DNA of 36,510 bases from Serpula lacrymans var. lacrymans S7.9 (taxonomy: Eukaryota; Basidiomycota; Agaricomycetes; Boletales; Serpulaceae): NCBI RefSeq assembly GCF_000218685.1, contig NW_006763306.1, forward strand, positions 20,817-57,326, given 5' to 3'. Position 1 is the stretch's first letter. Each line of letters begins with the position of its first letter. The position numbers and the translations under genes are program-made. This document shows, one piece after another, positions 21,136 to 32,897 of the stretch. A model generated the notes under the pieces. The model was given only the letters and a program-made list of their open reading frames with translations, did no database searches and was not told the DNA's origin.

Positions 21136-24100
21136 TCAATAATCCTTAAACTCATCATGGAGATGCCAGAATTTGATCGCTTTTTCTGCAGCCTCGTATT
21201 TTGCCTCCTCCTGACCTGCATGACCTCTGCGCTCATTATGAGCTCGAACCGCTTCCTTGCCATCTATAAGTATGGAACAAGTGACACCTCCCCCTTCCTC
21301 GTTGAAGATGTACTCGATCGTCTTGTACTCGCGCTGCGTCCATAAGGAGACTCGCGAAACAGGGTGAAGAACGTCAACATCATCTCGAACGATGCGTTCT
21401 AGGGTCGGTAAAATACCAAGTTTTCTGAGGATTTCCCGTACGACATTGATATTGCCACCAGAGTCAAGATAAGCTGCTCCAATAAGACTCTCTATCATAT
21501 CACTGAAAAATTTGGGAGCCTGAAGTTTTGTCAAAGCCGCCCAGGGAAATATTGAATCGTTCTGTAATGCATCCTCGATCTGAGCTTTAACCTTGTTGTA
21601 ACGCGAGAACGTCGTTTTCTGATCCTCAAGGATGGTATGGCTAGAGTGGAGCAGGCACTGCCAAAGATATATTTCTTGACTTTGCGTATTCAAGGTGATT
21701 CGGCCTTCATGGTTCGGTCCGGGCATACTGGTGTCAACCTTGAGCGAGTTCCGCAGACAGATAAATGCCAGGAAATGAGTATTAACAACGGAAGATTTGC
21801 GCATATGCATATGGCCTGGACTGTACCCTTTCCCTGGAACATGATACAGATAATCCGTGATGATCATGTCGAGTATAGAATCACCGAGGAATTCCATCCG
21901 CTCGTAAGATACAGTTCTAGTGTCGAACTGATGGCTCGCGTGAGTTAAAGCCTCGATGAGCAGGAGTTTGCGGGTAAAGTTATACCCAAGCATAAGCTCT
22001 ACGTCTGTGACCTGCGCCGGAAAGTCATCTGTGGTTTCGACTACTGACAGAGCCGTCTCTACACACTTAGCAAGCCCCCACCACTCGAGGCCCAGCCCAA
22101 AAAACTTGGCACATTCGATACCAAGGTCAAACCCTCCGTGTTCATATGCCGCTCCTATGAGAGATTCGACCACATCAGCCAGCATTTTTGTGGATAACTC
22201 TTCGATAACCGCTCGACTTTTACGCGAGTCGGAACCTTCAACTTCAACTTCTTCTTTGATTTGGTCCTCATTTTGGGGTGGCGTACAATATCGTGGTGTC
22301 CACTTTCTTGGGGTGAACCGATCACGGATGATCCACCGGTACAACTTTTTCAAAACGGCATTCTTGGCCAGTTGTGCATTCGAGACGCCATGATCCTTTC
22401 GCCTGGTGAGATAACCTTCATGCCAGTGTGGGAAAGCAGCCATGAGGTGTATACTGACTATGAACTTCAAAACTCCATCTCCGAGCGTTTCCAAGCGCTC
22501 GTAATTGATAAGCCCCTGTGATACGGGTGCCGTAAGAGCGGTAGTTAGAAGGGGTAATGGAATTTTCGAAAGAGGAGTGCCGGTAAATAAGGTATCTCGC
22601 AGTGAAATCACCGTTGTCATTACTGACAGATGGCGGATAATTGATGGCAAAATCTGGGCATATTCAGTCTCTGCTGGAGAGAGGAGAACGACCCTGGTAT
22701 AACGCGGAAGAAGGAGCACAGTTTTTTCAGCCGGCGCAGAGCTCGACAAGCCGCGGGTGAGTAAGAAATTCGCTCTGCGAGGGAGTGGTTCCGCGACTAT
22801 TACAGGCAGAGTAATCTGCACATCTGTAAAACGAGCATATTTCAATCGCAGAAATTCTTCTTCTTCTGGAGATAGGGGGTCATGTTTCCATGAGAGAAAT
22901 CGATAGATCCTGGCTGAAAAATCACCACTATCGCGAACCCAAGTGATGTCGTTGGGGAAAGAAAATGCTTCGCCGAAGGGCACGGCATGTGCCATAGTGA
23001 AGTCAACAGAATCGCCGCTCGACTTATCATGCCGTTTCTCCAACCATGTTCGGCGTTCAGCCCACTTTGAACCGTTTTCATCGTGCATGCACTGAAAGTT
23101 ATAGGCAAAGTCTAATTTGTCCCATGTCATCCGAGCAGCAGATAGACCCCAAAAGATTCGTCGAGTATAGCATTGCGCACTTTGCAAGTCGCCTGGGGAC
23201 AGATTAGCGATGCCAAGATGACGTAACCTAACTTTCATTTCTCCCCTCAGGGGATGGTATAATGTAGGCATCTCTTGTTCGGCGGATATTGTAGGTTTGA
23301 CCAGCGTTAACATGCGTAACGACGGCAGCCCATCCACAACCAATTCTGTGGACCACCACTTATTGTTTATTTTGGTAGGAATCCATGGATCCAGTTGACC
23401 TCGGACTGTAGCGGTACCCGATCTTTTTTCCACGTCCCGGAGCAAAGCTTTTACTTCTTCCTCTAGATTCTCTTCAATTACGCTGGTTAACGGAAGAAGG
23501 TTGTCGTTGAGTAATTTAGCATTGTAAAGGGCCAGATATGCATTGAAGGCAACATGCTGGATCGCGGATTGTTTAGATGGGTATTCTCGCTTGACAGAAA
23601 ACACACGAAGTTCGGAAGGAAGCAATCTGGGCAACGTAACCGTGCATCCGAATGGTCCTGGATAAGGCGGTACGTTTGATTTGTGCTCAAACGAGTGCCA
23701 TCCTTCTGGCATATCAGGCGGATCTATGTCGTATATAGGTAAGTGTGAAACACGATAGCTATTTGGGAGGATAGAACAGAAATGATTCAGATGAGAAACG
23801 GCAGACTGTAGGCTTAGTAAAGCTCTACAAGAGCATATTAGGACATCAGACGAAAAATTGGACATGATATGGCTTACCCTGTGGATTCAACTTGGAATTC
23901 TAAATCACCATGATCGTCTAAAGTACTTTCGTCGTTCTCATCATGCGTGTTTCCTGTGTCCCTTTGATCATTGCTATATAGGTCCATCATCTGTTTTTCT
24001 AGTTGTTCCCATTTCATAACCTGTTGCTTGTCGTCACTTCCGGCTTGGAACATGAGGACGAAAGAACTTCTTTCCCTGCGTGCTCGGCCTCTACTTTGCG

Positions 24101-25772
24101 CCCAGCTGGCCATATTGTTAGGGGCATCCCAGCGAATGACATTGCCACACGCCTGGATATCGAGGCCCTCCTCTGCGACGGCAGTAGCAATGATCAGATT
24201 AATGTCACCTGATCTGAAATCAAGGAGAGTATTGGCTTGTGATTGTTTCAATAGCGTGCGGGTGATATCAAGGAACGATCGTCTATAAGCACTGTCCGAA
24301 CTTCCCAGGAGACAGCCTACTCTAAAACGCTGGGAGGTTTCAGGATGATGGGCTAATACCTCAGTGAGAGCGAGAACAACATCGCGGCGGGTTACAAAGA
24401 CTATACCGCTGTAAGGCTCGTTATGGGACTCTGCCCAAGCCTTCTCGTCCAGCAGGCTTTGTACGAGAACCTTAACTTTTTCGGATGCGTCGGCCGTGAC
24501 ATCCTCGGCGTCGTATGAGGTAGGCATGACCACAACCTGGCGAAGATGATCCAGTAAGTACCTCTTCTCTTTATCCTGCCAAACGCTTATAATATTGTCA
24601 AAGGGTGTTTCGTTGTCCAGCGCTTTTTCAATGACTTTCGCAATGTACCAGTCAGCTGCCCATGGGCCAACGTCATAACAGATGTCTTGAGCGGTAGTTG
24701 CAAGGTCACGGAGCCCTTTGTGAGTATAAGAGCTTTTACTTTGTAGTGTTTTTGAAAGTTTTTGATCGATGCGGATCCGCTCTGGACCAGGGGCTGACTT
24801 TGCGAGCTGTTCACGCAACGAGGAAATATAAGGATCCTCTTCGATATTCATGCCACTGATAACTTGATTCAACCCCATGAGGTTGCATGACATAAACTGA
24901 ATATCGGATGCAGGTGCGTTGTAGAGAACATGCCGAAAAATGGGCCTGTGAACAAACTTTGCCAGCTCCTGTCGATTTTGTTGAGGACTTCGGATTATAC
25001 CATCGAGGTTTGATTCAAGTACTCTGGAGTAAACATATTAGCGACTACTGTAAGGTTCTCGAGATAATTCTTACCGAAACGCGTGTTGCGGATCGCCTCC
25101 AAAAATAGGACTCGCTGTCAAGCCCAAAACCATAGGGCGCTCGTTTCTGAACTTACGCTGAACGCCACGAGATATTGCATCGTCAAGATCTGATTGACGT
25201 ACAGGCAATTTGAAGTAAAACTCTTTCATGATGCAGTTGTAAGGGTGGTTATCCGTGGCATGATGTGCTTCGTCAAAGATTAGGAGACCGATATCCCGAC
25301 CAAGGTTAATATATCCATGCCGAAGCGCATCCAAAAGTACCTGTGGCGTCGTGACAAGTATACGGTGTCTTTGCAGAACGCCTCTCCAAAGGGCGGATTC
25401 CTTCCACTGAATGGGTTCACAAGCACCTGATATCATGCCAACCGAAACAGGTAAATCCAGTTTAATAACATCAGCCTGTTGCTGACATAGAGCAACTGTA
25501 GGTGCAAGAAACCACGAGACCTGAAGGTGAAATTTTATAATGAAGGCATGATATACGAAAAATGGGCTTACTTTATTTGGCTCACATTCAGCCTCGATCT
25601 TCATTCTGAGGATAGCGATGCGAGTCTTTCCTGACCCAGTGTCCTGCGCTATGATGATATTGCCTTTGAGACTGGCATCCAGCATCTCTTGTTGATACCC
25701 TCTAGTCTGCGAGAGCGCCAGGGTTGAGGGTGAGGGAGCTTGGTCTGACGGCTCTTCCATGTTGGTAACCAT
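21136..25772 (-). CDS. Dicer-like ribonuclease III (RNA interference)
   Basis: Cuts double-stranded RNA into small interfering RNAs for Argonaute. Exons 25772-25572, 25520-25075, 25023-23878 and 23824-21136 give 1493 residues, normal for a fungal Dicer. Domains in order: helicase with Walker A QDTGSGKT (43-50), DEAH (150-153), LGLTASP and motif VI QSRGRARR (525-532); Dicer dimerisation fold (DUF283) at about 599-700; a long linker (about 700-1000) where no PAZ domain is recognisable by eye, as often in fungi; RNase IIIa with ERLETLGD (1040-1047) and DVVESLIG; RNase IIIb with ERMEFLGD (1239-1246) and SDMIESLIG; and a C-terminal double-stranded-RNA-binding domain (about 1419-1484). All acidic catalytic residues appear present. 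Three short introns (51-53 bp) join in frame. The second ATG at 25760 is an alternative start. Confidence 0.97.
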
Positions 25773-26478
25773 GAAAGCTGTAAGCAAGTGGGAGCTGTTG
25801 TGAAGTTCTAACTAAAGATATGTTTAATACAGACCCGATAGTCGAGATGACAGTAAAAAAGACAATGGACAGAGAAATGATAGCGATGCGACGCCACATT
25901 TTGAGCAACCCGCATGTATAACAAGGCTGGTCTCGTCTGGTGCCAGTAATATCCAAACAGGGCGAACATAGCGACCTTCACCGTGACAGTAATGAATTTT
26001 ACTCACCACTTCGTATTAAGGCCAAGCTTGAGCACTCGAAACCTAAGTCTAGGAAGGTTGAGGGAAACGCCACAAGTACGACCTTTATATACTTCAATCA
26101 GCGCTAATATTAAGACGAGAATCGCTCATTGAGGGAAACTGGTGAGCTTGACTCGAATAGCGTCGTGGATCAAAGATAGAATATCCGTAGCTGTGCAGTC
26201 CCGTTCTCTGAATCTACACGCATATAACAGGTGTTTGACTTCCTACAAGAAAAGTGGAAGACGCTTGTTTTCTCCCAACCCTGAGTCCGTCCGAGCCTTA
26301 TCGCTTTGAAAAGATCAGATAATCGCGTAAAACATAGCATATAATGAGGCCAAGGTAGAGCACTGTGGTGGACAGGACGGAAAAAGTTTCAAGTCATTGA
26401 TTACTCGCTGGTTTTCGGAGTTCAGTTTTCCAGCCCAAGGCTCTCAGTTTACCCCGCTACTCCTGAATCTTGTATAAC
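25773..26478. promoter_or_regulatory. Divergent promoter region between the Dicer and glutathione transferase copy 3
   Basis: About 0.7 kb shared by two genes transcribed in opposite directions. A cttacag just before the Dicer start, on the minus strand, looks like a splice acceptor, so a noncoding 5' exon may exist. A tttatatac at about 26089 is TATA-like but far from both starts. No coding feature is supported. Confidence 0.4.
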
Positions 26479-27330
26479 ATGATTCGCTCGTCTGTCTTGA
26501 GTCATGCACTCAAAGCTGCGCCAAAGACGATTTCGCAGCCCATCAATCTGTACGACATCCCTTGCAAAATACAAGAAACGTCTTGGTCTCCTAATACCGC
26601 AAAAGCGAGGTATGGTTGTGTATGAGATTGTCAAGCACAACTCACCGTTGTTCCGTTGATCTGGAATCATTCTATTAGGTATTGTCTGAGATACAAAGGC
26701 CTGCCTTTCAAGACTACATGGGTAGAGTATCCTGATATTGAGGCCCAGCTCAGAGGCATTGGTGCCAGACCCACGGGCATCAATAAGGATGGAAGTGGGC
26801 TCTACACCCTCCCTGTCATTGAGGATCCCTCTACGAGAGCAGTGATCTCAGATTCGTTTGCCATTGCTGAGTACCTTGATGAGAACTATCCCTCAGCAGC
26901 AGCTCTGTTCCCAGGAGACACCAAAGCTCTCATCAAGGCATTCGACTCAGCGTCTATGAACCTCATCTCCTTCACAACCAAGATGATGTCCGTTAAGGCA
27001 TCGGGGATATTGAATCCTGTCAGCGCTATGCACTATGTACGTACACGAGAGCATAGGCATGGATTGAAGTGGAAGGATTTTTTGCCAGCTGGACAGGAGA
27101 GAAGAGAGATATGGAATGATCTCGAAACGTCTTTTGGAGTATTAGATCATTGGTACGCAAAGAGTACAGGAAAGTGGATTCTAGGTGATACAGTCTCGTA
27201 TGCGGATATATTGACAGCTTCGCGGATCAACTGGTTCAGGGTTCTCTTGGAGCAAGAGCAATGGACGGAGATGAGTTCGTGGCACGGAGGGCGCTGGAAG
27301 GCTATCCTTGAGGAATTTGAAGAGCTATAA
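26479..27330 (+). CDS. Glutathione transferase, fungal class A, copy 3, with unusual N-terminal extension
   Basis: Exons 26479-26609 and 26679-27330 give 260 residues. From SQPINLYDIP onward it matches the minus-strand copies: intron after KAR at the identical position, GLYTLPVIEDPSTRAVISDS, AEYLDENYP and WILGDTVSYADILTASRINW. Where they start with ATG (MAQPI), this copy has ATT (ISQPI). The only in-frame start upstream is ATG 26479, adding MIRSSVLSHALKAAPKT, which has basic and hydroxylated residues, no acidic ones, and could act as a mitochondrial presequence. The usual PSSLPGK loop is changed to PCKIQET, putting a Cys near the catalytic position. Either a relocalised enzyme or an early step to decay. 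The rest of the frame is intact. Confidence 0.9.
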
Positions 27331-27611
27331 AGGTTCGTCCATACCCAGCATGTACAATAAAATGTGATTTGATTAAGCTGTATTTTCAAGAGAGAAGGAA
27401 ATCGCCATAAAACTCCACTCCTCGATGTACACGGTGTGGTATAACCAGTGTTAGTACAGATTGTACGTACGATGTACGGTATGTGAATTCCATGCTCCTA
27501 TCAGCGTTGGATTTTGGAACCTCCTGTCAAAGGACTTTCAGGCTGATCGAAGAAGTGAAATGGATCCTTCTGGGCAACATCCTGAGATCCGCCGGGACCG
27601 AATAATCTATG
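27331..27611. other. Short spacer upstream of the second carboxypeptidase
   Basis: Contains the 3' UTR of glutathione transferase copy 3 and the upstream promoter of the carboxypeptidase. No coding feature is seen. Confidence 0.35.
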
Positions 27612-27620
27612 TATAAAAGG
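27612..27620 (+). promoter_or_regulatory. TATA box of the second carboxypeptidase
   Basis: tataaaagg lies 40-48 bp upstream of the ATG at 27660, a near-consensus TATA box at a plausible distance. The promoter therefore seems preserved although the coding sequence is broken. Confidence 0.6.
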
Positions 27621-27659
27621 ATTGAACACGGCCTCTCATGACTTCTTCTGCAAACCACT

Positions 27660-29758
27660 ATGTTATCCTCGCTCCTGAAAACGCTGGGTTTGTTATCCGC
27701 GTTAGCTATTGCTAGTGCAACTGAGCAGGCTCAGATACCACTCTTACAATCTCACGCGGCGCACTACAATGGGGCACCGTCCACGCCAACGAAACACACG
27801 AGCGCTTCTTCCGATAGCCCCTTCATGATACTCACCCATCCCGCATTCCCGAGCCACAGTATGCGGGTGAAAAACACGACCATCTGCGATGGAATGGTGA
27901 AGTATGTACACACAGTTCCCAACAGCCTATCAACCAGGCTTCAGCTCTGACTATATGTTAGCGTAACCTCTGGATACATGGATATCGAGGCCAGGCATCT
28001 ATTTTTCTATTTTTATGAAAGTAAAACCGACCCGGCAACAGACGATGTCATTTTTTGGACTAATGGAGGTCAGTTAGTATTCGAACACTGTTGCATGCTG
28101 ATTCTGATAGTAGTTTTCTCAGGTCCTGGATGCGCGTCCAGTTTAGGAATGCTCATGGAGCTCGGCCCGTGCAGAGCTCTAGGGGACGATGGGAAAACAA
28201 CACTAAATGAGTACGCTTGGAACCAAAATGCGAACGTGTTCTTCGTCGATCAACCCGTTGGTGTAGGGTTTTCCTATGCCGATTATGGTGAGACGGTGGT
28301 TAGTAGAACGTTGTACGTATTATTAGCTGTCGGTCATGCTTAATACGTTCCATCTAGAGCACCACCGAATAGGCAGCTAAAGACATTGCTGCGTTCGCTG
28401 CGATATTCTTTAACGACTTCATTTCTTACGGGGGCCATACCTACAAGGGACGTCCGTTCCACATGGCTGCGGAATCTTATGGGGTAGTTTTTTCACAAGC
28501 ATACCCAGAAAAATAGGGGGTCTGATCAACGTTCTTCCAGGGTCACTACATCCCCATCTTCGCATCTGAAGTATTTGACCAGAATGCCAGGTTGAGGGAG
28601 CTGAAATATGCAGAGATCAACCTAACGTCTATCATGATTGGTATGATTGTGGTAAACCTTCATGCCTCAAATTTCCAAAGCTAATAAACCATTTCCCTGG
28701 CTAGGAAACGGCTTAACTGATTACTACAGCTTGTGGCCTTCGTACGTTGATTTTCAATGTAGTCTTCATCCGTTCCAATCGATTAGGTATATTCACGTCC
28801 AAAATACCATTGACTCTGTAGCTGATAAGTACTTTATACAGCGCATGCATACGTATGAAACAAGCAGTACGCCCCCTAGCCTTGTAAACATAGAAGTATG
28901 CTTGACTTTGGCACAGGTGCCTCGCTGCCAGAAGTGGACGAGGGAGTCTTGCATTGATCAGTTCGATAAGATGAACTGTCAAGCTGCAAGAGATTTCTGT
29001 GATACAGAACTGGAAGGCCCTTTTGACGCAACAGGTACATCTATTCGTGAATGCGAATTCAAATTGATGATGAGCTAAAAATTTACAGGATTAAACCCAT
29101 ATGATATCAGGATACCATGCGAAGGGAATGTTACGGAAACCTTATGCTACCCAGTTATCGCGTGCGTAAACCCGGGTTTCTTCTGTCCATACGCTTTACT
29201 TAGTTTTACTCTATTAGAAATGTCGTCAAATACCTTAACAGACAGGATGTACGAGAAACCATTGGCATTGACGCCAAAGTACAGAGCTTCAAGCCGTGCT
29301 CCGACGAAGTTGGGGATGCCTTCAGTGCTACCCTCGATGTATATCACGAAACCTACACGCACGCATATCGCACTGCTTTTAGAGCGTGACATTCGCGTCC
29401 TGATTTATGTGGGGGACCAAGATTTCATCTGCAATTGGCTAGGAAATGAGCGATGGACACTAGAGATGGAGTGGAGTGGCAGGCAAGAATTTGTTACCGA
29501 GGACTTGCGCGATTGGACAGTAGATAGCAAATTCGCAGGGAAGACCAGAAGCGCTCGAGGACTCACTTTCGCAACCGTTAGCGGTTCAGGCCATATGGTA
29601 TGTTGTCATGACCTCTGCTCTAATTTGTTTGTACTCGTGCTTAACAAATGCCGAAGGTCCCATATGATCAGCCAAAAGCATCACTGGAGCTCGTGAACAG
29701 GTGGCTAGCAAGGAGAGATTTGTACTCTCGGTCAGAATGTCATATAAGGTCAAAGTAG
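27660..29758 (+). pseudogene. Serine carboxypeptidase (S10), broken second copy
   Basis: Paralogue of the intact gene at 12219-14343, with the same exon plan. The signal peptide begins MLSSLLKTLGLLSALAIASA. Preserved pieces include DIEARHLFFYFYES, PGCASSLG, FFVDQPVGVGFSYADYG, ESYG/GHYIP, NGLTDYYS, RCQKWTRESC, VGDQDFICNWLGNERW and GSGHMVPYDQP. Two defects are seen. A TAG at 28370-28372 interrupts the exon that reads STTDEAAKD in the intact copy; splicing to that same AG would skip it in frame, at the cost of five residues. A tandem acgc-acgc at 29357-29364 adds four bases and shifts the frame just before ALLLERDIRV, with no intron to hide it. The Ser motif is AESYG, not GESYG, which the family tolerates. 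The C-terminus has 11 extra residues. Young pseudogene is the best call. Confidence 0.85.
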
Positions 29759-30811
29759 CAAGCTCAACAACTTGTTTGCGCAATGTAAAAGGGCTACATC
29801 CGTTGAACAGGTTGCCAATGTTGTGCTAATTTCAATGATTCCAAGAAAAAAGAAGAGCCTCAATTCAAGAATTGCACGAAACAAACCATCACAAAGAGAA
29901 TGAAATTAATCATCGTTAAAACACTACGACAGATAATTACACGTAGTGAACAACCACAACAGATGTCAACTTCTGAAAACGACAAGTCAGCCATGAAATG
30001 CCAAACAAGTAACTATGGAAGGCTCAGAAAATAAGAGAAAGGTCACTCCCGCCCGTAAGGCGAGTCGTATTCATTAAAATCAGTATAATTTTTAGATCAT
30101 AGACGAAAAGTGCGCGAAAAAGATTTATAAAACGCACCTTCCATCTACAATGACTCGAATCAAATCCCACAATCATCAAATGATGATAACAAAGCAAATG
30201 CATTGGAAAGGGTATGTCCCAGACATAGTCGACATGCGGCGACCTAGCAAAGGCATCGCAACATTTCCTAGGAATGGATATTATAATCTCGAAGGAAACA
30301 GAGACTCGAAGAGTCTTTGGCACTGTGTCGACGGTAGAACATCTTCGAAACGACCAGCGTGGCAAGCCTTCTGAAGAATAGAAAGCTTTGGAGTAGGGTT
30401 TATATACATCAATTTAAACCGGAGACTGAATCTCAACAGCCGAGGTGGCTGTGATGCAATACCACCCACCCTACAGCATTGCGATGAGACTCCTGGCACT
30501 CCTGGTAAGCAAGTGAGCCTGCAGTCACTCTGCGCGTATAGTCATCCCCACTTCCCACTGCCAAGTGTTGAACTAACGAACGAATAATACAGAGATAGAG
30601 GAAACCTAGTTGATTATGATCCAAAGGACACTATGGAAAAACTCTCGGGCCGGACCGATTCATGATGACATGTATATCAGGACCCAGGCGACTCATGTAT
30701 CGTCTCTTCTATCAACTACCTGCAAATATCTACCGCGTAAATAAGAGCCCGTCTTTCAGACATATCCAATACAACAAAAACCAGTTCATCTTCACCTCTT
30801 CTTTTCGTAAA
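29759..30811. other. Intergenic, nothing recognised
   Basis: About 1 kb between the broken carboxypeptidase and the GFA-domain gene. Frames on both strands (30150-30374 plus, 30024-30365 minus) lack family features. The final 150 bases are open in frame with the next gene (see that entry). Confidence 0.4.
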
Positions 30812-31553
30812 ATGCCTGTCGAGCTCAAGGGCAGTTGTCATTGTGGTGCCGTGAAATTTACTGTTGAGAGTAGTACCCCTGTCCCTTATCAGGTGAGTTC
30901 GCAGGCCTTCTCGTCTACAATTTTGTAATTTAAACATGTGTGATAACAGCTTTGTGTTTGTTCTATTTGTCGCAAAGTGGGAGGTGTTGGAGGGTCGATC
31001 AATCTTGGCGCTCTTTCCAGCACACTGAAAATTGAAGGTAAAGAAAACATCAGGTAAGTCCCCGTGTTTGCCCTATTCGTGTTGTTGAAGTAATCTGTCC
31101 TTTCCATGCTTTCATCAGTGTTTACAAAGCTATCCTCGACCGCGGTACTCCAAAGGAATCAGTCGCTTCATCTGAAAGAAATTTCTGCAACAAGTGCTCT
31201 GCCATGCTTTGGTTGTATGATGAAAGTTGGTGCGTAGCTTCTTCCTAATTGTCGAATATTGTAGATCTAATTATGCGTGTATGGCAAACTCTTAGGCCCG
31301 AGCTTCTACACCCATTCGCCTCAGCCATCGACTCTGAACTGGAATCTCCAGAGAAATTAGTAAGTCTAATAGACCTAAATTGGGTTATGGGGTATTAAAA
31401 TTCTTTTATGTGTTGCGTCTTTAGGTCGTGGTGAAAACAAACTCAAAGCCCGACTATGTGCGCTTACCAGAAGGTCCAAAAAGCTTGCATAAGAATTACG
31501 GTTCGGACTCTATCGAAGGCTGGCATAAGAAAAATGGCAAGTTTGTCGAGTGA
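30812..31553 (+). CDS. GFA/CENP-V (Mss4-like fold) zinc-binding protein
   Basis: Five exons, 30812-30892, 30950-31053, 31119-31229, 31296-31359 and 31425-31553, giving 162 residues. All four introns are GT-AG and frame-consistent. The glutathione-dependent formaldehyde-activating (GFA) fold is shown by its cysteine pattern: GSCHCG (C9, C11), CVCSICRK (C29, C31, C34) and FCNKCSAMLW (C85, C88). These bind one or two structural zinc ions. Members include a bacterial enzyme reported to form S-hydroxymethylglutathione and many fungal proteins of unknown substrate. Start 30812 (MPVELKGSCHCG) is the family-typical one. The frame stays open upstream to ATG 30695 and 30662, allowing a basic extension. 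The link to glutathione echoes the transferases nearby but is not evidence of a shared pathway. Confidence 0.92.
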
Positions 31554-32897
31554 GATGAGCTATAGAAGGAGAAATTCACAATAAGCTGGCTGTTCTATCG
31601 CGGTGTAAGCTTTTCTGTCGAGGTTGGTTAATGCCTTTATCGCTCTTTGTGGGGATGTTTGCTTTTCTGTAACGTTGGACCCTGCGCCATATGTATTTGT
31701 AATTCTTTTCTTTGTATTGACCATCAAGGTAGACACCTTTCTCTAGTAATATAACAGCGAATTGAGAGAAAGTAACTCAGATCGAATTTTCACTTCACTA
31801 ACAGTTTCTTGTCTCGTAGTGTGCACAAAGCGTTACGTGCGATCTGTCAGTTATGGAAGCAATTATTGGCATAGTTCGATAGATCGAGATTGACACATAA
31901 GTATCACCAAAACCTTGAAAGCACCTCGAAGTTGGTCCAATGTGTGACGCACTTGTGGCATGACTTCCATAAACGGTAACATGGCGTATGGACTTTTTTT
32001 TTTTTTTGTTGATGCGGCAATTGTAGTAAAACGTAGAACTCCTGTACGACGGTGAACACCAAAGGTCACATATTTCTCGATATCGAGTACCCCTTACTTC
32101 GACGGACATCAATGATTCTTCTCGAAGCGCGTCGACTAGGCTCGCAAATCCCATTTAGAGACTGAACGCGGTCCAGGTGGTCCTACCCTGAAGACCTGAA
32201 GTATCATCCTGAAGTACCGTCACCGAACAGAACAGAAGGAGAAGCAGCCTATATTAGCATTGCCTATCTGCATGCGAAGAATGTGATACTGGTTGCTTGG
32301 GAAAAGATATAAGTACATCTCAGGTCAGCTCTCAGTTCATACAAGGAACCTCTGAGAACGCTACTACTACGTCGGTACTATACAGTAACTTCCACGTCCA
32401 AATCAAGATCGATATCAAAATAGTCCCAGTGATCATGATCGGTATCGAAACTCTCAATAATTTGCAATGAGCTTCAGTTCTTCAGTGCGCCAATTCCCCG
32501 GTCCTTGGAAAAATAGGTAATTTCGAATCTTAAACATCTACAGGATGTGCCTGATCTGCATCTTGGAACCACCAGCTTGGCTCACAAGCGTAAACCAACT
32601 TACTACTTACTAGAAACTTCAGCTCGAAAGCCCTTATGAAGCAAGAGCAAGGGTAAAATTATATTCAAACGTTGTTTTCAGAATGGCGGGCGGCTATGAA
32701 AAACACGGTATCGGTATGCATAAGTCAATCCTAGATAGCAACATCAAAAACTACGAAAACACAGGTCTTATATTACAGTACATGTACATGAAAGCAGTCT
32801 GTCAGGCTGGGTTGCAAGGTATTTATCATGGGTGTGGCCCGGGTGCGGGGTTGGGAGATATGAGCAAAAGGGCATGTGTGGTGATTTTTTTTGGTCG
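31554..32897. other. Intergenic, nothing firmly recognised
   Basis: Between the GFA gene (3' UTR on the left) and the end of the BTB-like gene. A T-run of about 13 lies at 31995-32008. On the minus strand near 32390-32450 a short acidic frame (WDYFDIDLDLDVEVTV then a stop) could be a remnant exon, but nothing connects to it. A plus frame at 32683-32901 has an ATG but no family features. Confidence 0.4.

Noticed and set aside
25702..25956. Minus-strand frame with a transmembrane-like stretch upstream of the Dicer start
   Set aside because: It is in a different frame from the Dicer, overlaps its first exon, and lies in the leader region.
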